5,261 nucleotides of DNA. It comes from an uncultured Bacillota bacterium. GTDB lineage: Bacteria; Bacillota; Clostridia; Peptostreptococcales; Anaerovoracaceae. The position numbers and the translations under genes are program-made. The stretch spans positions 1 through 5,261 of the forward strand of contig CASEFF010000008.1 of assembly GCA_949287115.1 (NCBI GenBank), given 5' to 3'. Of the stretch, positions 1 to 5,261 are shown one piece after another (position 1 is the stretch's first letter; each line of letters opens with the position of its first letter). Under the pieces are notes generated by a model. That model had not been told where the DNA came from. It saw nothing but the letters and a program-made list of their open reading frames with translations, and made no database searches.

Positions 1-6
1 CCGCAT
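1..6 (-). CDS. Possible start of a downstream operon gene (two codons only)
   Basis: On the minus strand the TAG stop of the large activase gene (7-9) is followed directly by an ATG (4-6) and one more codon, CGG, before the window ends. A GGAG sequence (complement of 12-15) lies five bases upstream of this ATG, a normal ribosome-binding distance. Such tight spacing would suit translational coupling and an operon continuing leftward. Only two codons are visible, so nothing can be said about the product, and the ATG may be chance. Confidence 0.3.
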
Positions 7-3000
7 CTATGCTCCGCGTTCCGAGTCTTTCTCTGCCGCTTCGGCCTTCGATGCTCCGGCGGCTTCCTTCTTCGCCAGGTTTTTATGCGCCGTCGCCATC
101 ATCAGCTTTATCCTGTTGAGCTGGTTGACGTCGGATGCTCCCGGATCGTAGTCGATAGCCGCTATGTTGGCCATCGGGTTTCTCTTTCTCAACGCCTTCA
201 TCATGCCCTTGCCCGTAACGTGATTAGGCAGACACGCGAACGGCTGCATGCAGATGATGTTTTCCACGCCGTCGTCTATCAGATCCACCATCTCTCCTGT
301 CAGGAGCCATCCCTCGCCGCACTGGTTGCCGAGGGATATTATCTCCTGCGCCTTGTCGGCGATGTCCTCTATCTTCATCGGCTCGTGAAAACGTCTGCTC
401 TCTCTCAGAGCCTTCCTCATCGGCTTTCTGAAATGCTCTATCACCGCTATGGCAGCCTTGTTGCCCATCATGAGCCTGAAGCTTCCCGACAGCACCTTGT
501 GGTTGAACTCTTTGCTGTACATGCCGTAGAGCAGGAAGTCCGTCAGATCGAGAACGACGGCTTCGCCGCCTTCCTTCTCTATGATGCTGACGACATCGTT
601 GTTGGCGTTAGGATGATATTTTACCAGTATTTCTCCCACGACGCCCACGCGCGGTTTCTTTATGTCCAGCAGAGGCAGCTCGTCGAAATCCCTGACGATC
701 TCCTTCATATACCTCTTGTACTGGCCGTAATCGCCGCTCCTGAGGTTTTCCTTTGCCTTTTCCGTCCACTTCTCGTATAGAGCATCAGCCGAGCCTTTTT
801 CAGCCTCGTACGGCCTTGTGGCGTAAAGCACCCTCATGAAAAGGTCTCCGTACATCACGCCCATCAGGCACTTCTTTACTATGCCCGGCGTGAACCTGAA
901 TCCCGGATTTGACTCCAGTCCCGCCATGTTTATGGAGATGACCGGTATCTGCTCCATTCCCAGATCCTTGAGAGCCTTTCGCAGGAGCGAAACGTAGTTG
1001 CTCGCTCTGCAGCCTCCTCCCGTCTGGCTCATGAAGATGCCCACCTTGTCGAGATCCACCTCGCCCGATTTCAGGTAGGAGATTATCTGTCCCAGCGTCA
1101 CTATCGTCGGATAACAGGCATCGTTGTTTATATACCTGAGGCCTTCGTCCACCGCGTTCTTGTCCACGGTCGGCAGCCTCTTGACCTTATAACCTTCCGA
1201 GCCTATAGCCGCTTCGAGGAACTGGAAATGTATCGGCGACATCTCCGGTATCAGCACGGTATAGTCGCTTTTCATCTCCTTTGTAAAGTACTTACGCTCG
1301 TACGGCTTGTGGTTTTCCCTGTGTGCCACGTGATTGTTCTCGCGCTCATCGATGGCCGCCTTGAGGGATCTTATCCTGATCCTGATGGCTCCCAGATTTG
1401 TGCCCTCGTCTATCTTGATAACGGTGTATATCTTGTTGCTCTTACGCATGATCTCTTCCACCTGATCGGTGGTCACCGCATCGAGTCCGCAGCCGAAGGA
1501 ATTGAGCTGTACTATCTCCACATCGTCTGTCGTGCATGCAAAGCTGGCCGCCTTATACAGCCTTGAATGGTACATCCACTGGTCGAGCACCCTGATAGGT
1601 CGCGGCAGCTTGCCCAGATGCGCCACTGAATCTTCGGTCAGCACCACCATGTCGAATGACGTTATGATCTTGTCGATACCGTGGTTTATCTCGGGATCGA
1701 GGTGATATGGCCTTCCCGCCAGTATGACGGCTTTCTTGCCGTTGGCTCTGGCGTATGCCAGCGTTTCCTCGCCCTTCTTCCTCATGTCGGCTTTGAACTT
1801 TGTGTCCTCGACTCTTGCCGCTTTCACCGCCTTCTCGATCTCGGTCTTTGAAACGCCCCGCTCTTCCAGCAGCCTGCAAAGCTCCCTTGTCAGGAACTTA
1901 TCGTTATCGTACGGCAGGAACGGGTGCGTGAACTCCACATCGTTTGCTGCGAATATGTCGTCCATATTGCCCGCTATGACCTCGGGATACGTGGCGACTA
2001 TAGGGCAGTTGTAATGGTTCGGCGCAGTCTCATCCTCTATACGCTCGTAGTTGATGCTCGGATAGAATATCCACCTGGCTCCGTTGTCAACGAGCCACTT
2101 GATGTGACCGTGTACAAGCTTTGCAGGATAGCAGGCCGTATCGGAGGATATGGTCTCCATACCTCTTTCATACAGCTTCTTGCTTGATGTAGGCGAAAGC
2201 ATGACGCTGTATCCCAGCTCCGTGAAGAACGTGAACCAGAACGGATAATTCTCATACATGTTGAGTACCCGCGGTATACCCACGACGCCCCGTGCAGCAG
2301 TCTCCTTCGGCAGCGGCTCGTAGTCGAAGAGCCTTCCCAGCTTGTATTCGTAAAGATCCGGCAGCAGATTTGCCTCCTCTGCCGTCTTGCCCTCTCCTCG
2401 CTCGCATCTGTTTCCCGTGAAAAACCTCGTGCCGTCGCTGAACTTGTTGATCGTCATCAGGCAGTTGTTCTCACACTTGCCGCATCTGACGTGACTGATG
2501 CTGACGCTGAAATCATCGAGTTCTTCCCGTTTCAGTATGGTGGAAACTTCCCCGTCTTCGTGGTTTTCCCTTGCGATCAGCGCTGCGCCGTAGGCTCCCA
2601 TGAGCCCTGCGATGTCCGGTCTTATGACATCCTTGTCCATTATATCCTCGATGGCGCGGAGTACCGCGTCGTTTAAGAACGTTCCTCCCTGAACGACGAT
2701 CTTATCTCCCGCCTCTTCCGGATTCCTCAGCTTTATGACCTTGTAAAGCGCATTCTTGATGACGGAATACGAAAGTCCCGCCGAGATATCACCTATGGTG
2801 GCGCCTTCCTTCTGTGCCTGCTTTACCTTGGAGTTCATGAACACGGTACATCTCGTTCCCAGATCTACCGGCGCCTTGGCAAAGAGCGCTTCCGATGCAA
2901 AATCCTTAACGCTCATATCCACGGACTTGGCATACGTCTCTATGAAGGATCCGCAGCCCGAAGAACAGGCCTCGTTGAGCATGATGTTGTATATTGCTCC

Positions 3001-4287
3001 GTCCTTTATCCTCATGCACTTCATGTCCTGACCGCCGATATCCAGTATGAAATCTACGCGCGGAAGGAATTCTTCGGCCGCCTTGTAATGGGCCATGGTC
3101 TCTATCTCGCCGAGATCTGCCTTGAAAGCCGCCTTGATGAGGCCTTCGCCGTATCCCGTCGTCGTCGTCTTCGCTATGTGGGCTTCCGCCGGCAGCATGG
3201 AATACAGCTCTTTGAGCATATCCATCGTCGCCTCCAGAGGCTTGCCCTCGTTGTTCTTGTAGTATGAATAGAGCAGGTTCTTGTCCTCGTCTATCAGCGC
3301 CGCCTTCGTAGTCGTGGAGCCGGCGTCTATACCCAGATATACGTTGCCTTTCGCCTCCGCTATATCCTTTCTCTTTATCCTGTCGCGATCGTGTCGTTCG
3401 CGAAATTTCCTGTAATCCTCCTCATCTGCAAAGAGAGGCGCCACGTGCTTCGTATCCGAAAGAGCACTCGGATCGGCATGCTCTATACGATCCATGATAT
3501 CGCCGAACGGAGCTTCTTCGTATTTTGCCGAATTGAGCGCAGCACCTATGGCCACGAAGTACTTCGAGTCCTCCGGGAATATTACCTCATCGTCCCTGAG
3601 CTGCAGCGTCTCCTTGAAACGTTTTCTCAGCTCCGACAGGAACGACAGCGGTCCTCCCAGGAACGCCACCTTGCCCTTTATGGTATGGCCGCACGCAAGT
3701 CCGCTTATGGTCTGGTTTACGACGGCCTGAAATATGGATGCTGCAAGATCCTCTATGGGAGCGCCCTCGTTTATCAGAGGCTGCACATCGGTCTTGGCGA
3801 AAACTCCGCACCTTGCCGCTATGGGATATATCATCGTGTGATTTTTGGCAGCCTCGTTGAGGCCCGCCGCATCAGTATTGAGCAGCGCCGCCATCTGGTC
3901 GATGAAGGCTCCCGTTCCTCCGGCGCATGTGCCGTTCATCCTCTGTTCTATCGTCCGACCGTAGAACGTGATCTTGGCGTCCTCGCCTCCCAGTTCTATA
4001 GCCACGTCAGTCTCCGGTATGAGCTCTTCAACAGCCGAACTGCATGTCACCACCTCCTGCTCGAACGGTATCCCCAGCACCTTGGCCAGCGACAGCCCTC
4101 CCGAGCCCGTTATTACGGTCCTCAGGCCTATATTGCCCACTTCGTCATACATATCGTGCAGAAGATCGATGACCGTCTTGAAAACGTTCGACATGTGTCG
4201 TTCATACCTGTCATATACGATGTCGCCTCTTTCGTTCAGCAGCACCAGCTTAACTGTAGTCGAGCCGACATCTATACCTAGTCTCAT
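7..4287 (-). CDS. Fused acyl-CoA dehydratase activase / 2-hydroxyacyl-CoA dehydratase-like protein (double BadF domain, DUF2229)
   Basis: This is an intact 1426-residue cytoplasmic protein without signal peptide or membrane segments. Residues 1-255 and about 316-575 are two BadF/BadG/BcrA/HgdC-type ATPase domains. Each has a phosphate-binding loop ([10 protein letters not shown] at 4, [10 protein letters not shown] at 319), a second nucleotide motif (ELGGEDAK at 98, DIGGQDMK at 416) and the two cluster cysteines of activases (C121/C160 and C441/C480). Residues 602-628 carry CxxCxxxC plus a fourth cysteine. About 664-980 and 1008-1400 are two related HgdB/DUF2229-like modules, with ACYP motifs at 718 and 1057. 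The tail after 1402 is Lys/Ala/Glu-rich. In the family, activases use ATP to deliver a low-potential electron to a [4Fe-4S] dehydratase or reductase. Fusions of about 1400 residues occur widely in Clostridia, but their substrate is, to my knowledge, unassigned. The ATG at 4285-4287 is chosen because of a well-placed AGGAAAGGA and because the ATP loop begins at residue 4. Family assignment is firm; the reaction is inferred only. Confidence 0.93.
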   Translation of the reverse strand: MRLGIDVGSTTVKLVLLNERGDIVYDRYERHMSNVFKTVIDLLHDMYDEVGNIGLRTVITGSGGLSLAKVLGIPFEQEVVTCSSAVEELIPETDVAIELGGEDAKITFYGRTIEQRMNGTCAGGTGAFIDQMAALLNTDAAGLNEAAKNHTMIYPIAARCGVFAKTDVQPLINEGAPIEDLAASIFQAVVNQTISGLACGHTIKGKVAFLGGPLSFLSELRKRFKETLQLRDDEVIFPEDSKYFVAIGAALNSAKYEEAPFGDIMDRIEHADPSALSDTKHVAPLFADEEDYRKFRERHDRDRIKRKDIAEAKGNVYLGIDAGSTTTKAALIDEDKNLLYSYYKNNEGKPLEATMDMLKELYSMLPAEAHIAKTTTTGYGEGLIKAAFKADLGEIETMAHYKAAEEFLPRVDFILDIGGQDMKCMRIKDGAIYNIMLNEACSSGCGSFIETYAKSVDMSVKDFASEALFAKAPVDLGTRCTVFMNSKVKQAQKEGATIGDISAGLSYSVIKNALYKVIKLRNPEEAGDKIVVQGGTFLNDAVLRAIEDIMDKDVIRPDIAGLMGAYGAALIARENHEDGEVSTILKREELDDFSVSISHVRCGKCENNCLMTINKFSDGTRFFTGNRCERGEGKTAEEANLLPDLYEYKLGRLFDYEPLPKETAARGVVGIPRVLNMYENYPFWFTFFTELGYSVMLSPTSSKKLYERGMETISSDTACYPAKLVHGHIKWLVDNGARWIFYPSINYERIEDETAPNHYNCPIVATYPEVIAGNMDDIFAANDVEFTHPFLPYDNDKFLTRELCRLLEERGVSKTEIEKAVKAARVEDTKFKADMRKKGEETLAYARANGKKAVILAGRPYHLDPEINHGIDKIITSFDMVVLTEDSVAHLGKLPRPIRVLDQWMYHSRLYKAASFACTTDDVEIVQLNSFGCGLDAVTTDQVEEIMRKSNKIYTVIKIDEGTNLGAIRIRIRSLKAAIDERENNHVAHRENHKPYERKYFTKEMKSDYTVLIPEMSPIHFQFLEAAIGSEGYKVKRLPTVDKNAVDEGLRYINNDACYPTIVTLGQIISYLKSGEVDLDKVGIFMSQTGGGCRASNYVSLLRKALKDLGMEQIPVISINMAGLESNPGFRFTPGIVKKCLMGVMYGDLFMRVLYATRPYEAEKGSADALYEKWTEKAKENLRSGDYGQYKRYMKEIVRDFDELPLLDIKKPRVGVVGEILVKYHPNANNDVVSIIEKEGGEAVVLDLTDFLLYGMYSKEFNHKVLSGSFRLMMGNKAAIAVIEHFRKPMRKALRESRRFHEPMKIEDIADKAQEIISLGNQCGEGWLLTGEMVDLIDDGVENIICMQPFACLPNHVTGKGMMKALRKRNPMANIAAIDYDPGASDVNQLNRIKLMMATAHKNLAKKEAAGASKAEAAEKDSERGA

Positions 4288-4293
4288 AAAAAA

Positions 4294-4302
4294 TCCTTTC
4301 CT
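4294..4302 (-). promoter_or_regulatory. Ribosome binding site of the large activase gene
   Basis: The minus strand reads AGGAAAGGA here, six bases upstream of the ATG at 4285-4287, with a T-run between. This supports the chosen start and suggests efficient initiation, in contrast to the divergent gene, which has no such site. Confidence 0.75.
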
Positions 4303-4327
4303 TTCCCCTTGATGTTTTTATTCGAAC

Positions 4328-4361
4328 ACTACATATATATAAATATATGTACATATGTAGT
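4328..4361. promoter_or_regulatory. Nested TACA/TGTA inverted repeats, candidate operator
   Basis: Three dyads overlap here. The outer one has nine-base arms ACTACATAT (4328-4336) and ATATGTAGT (4353-4361). A second has nine-base arms TACATATAT (4330-4338) and ATATATGTA (4343-4351) around a four-base centre. The third is a perfect ten-base palindrome, TACATATGTA (4350-4359). The last fits TACANNTGTA, the core bound by BlaI/MecI and CopY-type repressors. The array covers the predicted -35 to -10 interval of the large gene, a position suited to repression. AT-rich DNA gives short palindromes easily and no regulator gene is in the window, so function is inferred. Confidence 0.45.
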
Positions 4362-4364
4362 AAA
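4336..4364 (-). promoter_or_regulatory. Candidate promoter of the large activase gene
   Basis: Reading the minus strand, TTTACT (complement of 4359-4364) matches the -35 consensus at four of six positions. It is separated by exactly 17 bases from TATATA (4336-4341), which matches the -10 consensus at four of six. Transcription would start near 4329, giving a leader of about 40 bases that includes the ribosome binding site. The region is so AT-rich that other -10-like registers exist, so the exact boxes are uncertain. Confidence 0.4.
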
Positions 4365-4366
4365 AT

Positions 4367-4396
4367 TTCCAATTGATTTAGTACTTATGATATAAT
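4367..4396 (+). promoter_or_regulatory. Extended -10 promoter of the cysteine-cluster gene
   Basis: A perfect TATAAT (4391-4396) is preceded by TG at 4388-4389, giving the extended -10 form TGnTATAAT. The best -35 at normal distance is only TTCCAA (4367-4372, spacer 18), which is weak but tolerable with an extended -10. The start codon of the following gene begins just seven bases after the last base of the box, so transcription should start on or next to that ATG. Confidence 0.6.
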
Positions 4397-4402
4397 ATTT
4401 CC

Positions 4403-4972
4403 ATGAAAAGTTCAATCAAAAAACGTACATTTAAAGCCATTTACAGATTATTGGATAAAGTTTCTCCAGTTAGCGGTGACTGCGGCAGATTCTGCGGCAG
4501 CATATGCTGTACTTACGATGCCGAAAACACCGAAGACGGCCCGTCGATGGGTCTCTATCTGCTGCCCGGAGAGGAGAAACTCTTCACCGGTCGCGAAGAC
4601 TGGCTCGGTTGGAGCCGGGAGTATGCCGAAGACTACGAATTCCCCGAAAGCTGGCACGGTAAGGTCTATTTCCTGGAATGTAAGACGGCACCCCGCTGCG
4701 ACCGGAAAATGCGTCCTCTGCAGTGCCGGGTCTTCCCCGCCGCACCACATATAGATGAAAACGGACAGCTTTTCCTTATATACCAAAGCGGGCATCTCCC
4801 TTACAAGTGCCCGCTCATACACAATGCTGTCTCCCTGAACGAAGATTTTCTCAAAGCGACCTATACCGCCTGGAAACATCTGCTCCGCGATCCCCTGATC
4901 TTCGATCTGGTGGAAATGGATTCTTCATTCAGAGAAGAGGACGGCGAAGAGATCGTCATCCTCTATCCCTGA
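4403..4972 (+). CDS. YkgJ-like cysteine-cluster protein (putative metal-binding)
   Basis: This gene encodes a 189-residue soluble protein with eight cysteines: C27, C31, C35, C36, C93, C99, C108 and C136. The N-terminal cluster is C-x3-C-x3-CC. Residues 103-112 read MRPLQCRVFP, matching the RPxxCRxFP signature of the YkgJ family (CxxCxxCC), thought to bind zinc or an iron-sulfur centre. Its biochemical role is not established. The N-terminus is basic (KKR at 6-8), the C-terminus acidic. The start is ATG 4403: an in-frame TGA lies at 4388-4390, and the next ATG (residue 49) would delete the cysteine cluster. No Shine-Dalgarno sequence precedes it. The gene diverges from the activase gene across 115 bases and converges with the transporter gene. 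The first 25 or so codons are more AT-rich than the rest. Coding status is strong; function is open. Confidence 0.85.
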   Translation: MKSSIKKRTFKAIYRLLDKVSPVSGDCGRFCGSICCTYDAENTEDGPSMGLYLLPGEEKLFTGREDWLGWSREYAEDYEFPESWHGKVYFLECKTAPRCDRKMRPLQCRVFPAAPHIDENGQLFLIYQSGHLPYKCPLIHNAVSLNEDFLKATYTAWKHLLRDPLIFDLVEMDSSFREEDGEEIVILYP

Positions 4973-4978
4973 TGTCTG

Positions 4979-5261
4979 TCAGTTTGCCGTCTCGTCAACT
5001 ATGTCGAGACGCTTTATCTCTTTCCTGTATACGTACTTCAGCGCTATTATGAAGTAAACGGTACCGATCAGCTCTGCCAGCGGGAACGCATACCATACGA
5101 GGTCAAGTCCCGCTATTGCGGCAAATATCCATGCCAGCGGCAGTATGCCCACCAGCTGTCTCAGCAGCGATCCCCACAAACTCATGAATCCATGACCTAT
5201 AGCCTGGAATATGGACGACGACATGATACCGAATGCTGCCGGCAGGAAGCAGAGGCTTATA
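4979..5261 (-). CDS. MATE-family multidrug/sodium efflux transporter, C-terminal part (5' end outside window)
   Basis: The last 93 codons of a membrane protein are present; the reading frame is open to the window edge, so the ATG at 5222-5224 is internal, not the start. The sequence FLPAAFGIMSSSIFQAIGHG followed by an S-x3-RQL segment resembles the end of MATE transporters. After it come two hydrophobic helices (about window residues 38-54 and 59-74), then a basic cytoplasmic end with KYVYRKEIKRL and a short acidic tail. MATE proteins have 12 membrane helices and export cationic drugs or metabolites using a sodium or proton gradient; the substrate here is unknown. The TGA stop (4979-4981) is six bases from the stop of the convergent cysteine-cluster gene. 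Family call rests on the C-terminus only. Confidence 0.8.
   Translation of the reverse strand, partial: ISLCFLPAAFGIMSSSIFQAIGHGFMSLWGSLLRQLVGILPLAWIFAAIAGLDLVWYAFPLAELIGTVYFIIALKYVYRKEIKRLDIVDETAN
4988..5023 (+). terminator. Weak candidate terminator for the cysteine-cluster gene
   Basis: A perfect seven-base stem, CGTCTCG (4988-4994) with CGAGACG (5005-5011), encloses a ten-base loop and is followed on the plus strand by the T-rich CTTTATCTCTTT (5012-5023). It begins 15 bases after the stop of the cysteine-cluster gene. It lies inside the 3' coding end of the opposing transporter gene, and the T-tract is interrupted, so it may be weak or accidental. Confidence 0.3.

Noticed and set aside
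85..780. Open frame of 231 codons on the plus strand opposite the C-terminal end of the large gene
   Set aside because: Same reasoning: antisense shadow with His/Arg/Leu-rich composition, no recognisable domain and no convincing ribosome binding site.
3391..4281. Long open frame of 296 codons on the plus strand, antisense to the first activase domain
   Set aside because: It is fully inside a gene with unmistakable conserved motifs, its predicted protein resembles no family I recognise, and it is rich in Arg, His, Ser and Tyr as expected from reverse reading of a coding strand.
4327..4342. NrdR-box-like sequence (ACAC-TA-rich)
   Set aside because: Only the left half resembles the consensus; there is no matching right half and no second box at the expected spacing.
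4373..4386. FNR-like half-site TTGAT
   Set aside because: The required second half ATCAA is absent at the correct spacing.
4448..4879. Open frame of 143 codons on the minus strand opposite the cysteine-cluster gene
   Set aside because: The plus-strand frame carries the RPxxCRxFP family signature and spans the whole region, so the minus frame is a shadow.
4936..4964. Six-base stem AGAGGA/TCCTCT near the end of the cysteine-cluster gene, considered as terminator for the transporter gene
   Set aside because: The stem is short, the loop is long, it lies within coding sequence and no T-run follows on the minus strand.

Overview
The window looks like a piece of chromosome from an anaerobic member of the Bacillota (Clostridia-like). 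The evidence is a giant fused 2-hydroxyacyl-CoA dehydratase/activase-type protein, a type found mainly in strict anaerobes, a YkgJ-like cysteine-cluster protein, and a MATE-family transporter. The coding DNA has balanced base composition. The only sizeable intergenic region (4288-4402) is very AT-rich, with about 23% G+C by hand count. I see no insertion sequence, CRISPR array, tRNA, rRNA or prophage gene.

Layout: (1) Positions 7-4287 on the minus strand hold one intact gene of 1426 codons. It encodes two BadF/HgdC-type ATPase (activase) domains in tandem, then a small cysteine cluster, then two related HgdB-like/DUF2229-type modules. Immediately after its stop codon, at the left edge, an ATG with a Shine-Dalgarno-like GGAG may begin another gene of the same operon. 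(2) Positions 4288-4402 are the divergent promoter region. It contains a good ribosome binding site for the large gene, a nested set of TACA/TGTA inverted repeats that could be an operator, and an extended -10 box almost touching the start codon of the rightward gene. (3) Positions 4403-4972 on the plus strand encode a 189-residue, eight-cysteine YkgJ-like protein. (4) Positions 4979-5261 on the minus strand are the 3' end of a MATE-type efflux transporter, convergent with the previous gene across a 6-base gap.

Working together: the large protein resembles a whole ATP-driven low-potential electron-transfer system in one chain. The activase half would hydrolyse ATP and pass electrons to the dehydratase-like half. 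Its substrate cannot be read from the sequence. The divergent cysteine-cluster protein may bind a metal, but no functional link to the large protein is proven. The transporter appears to be an unrelated neighbour. The most interesting features are the double internal duplication of the large protein and the regulatory region between the two divergent genes, including a likely leaderless transcript.
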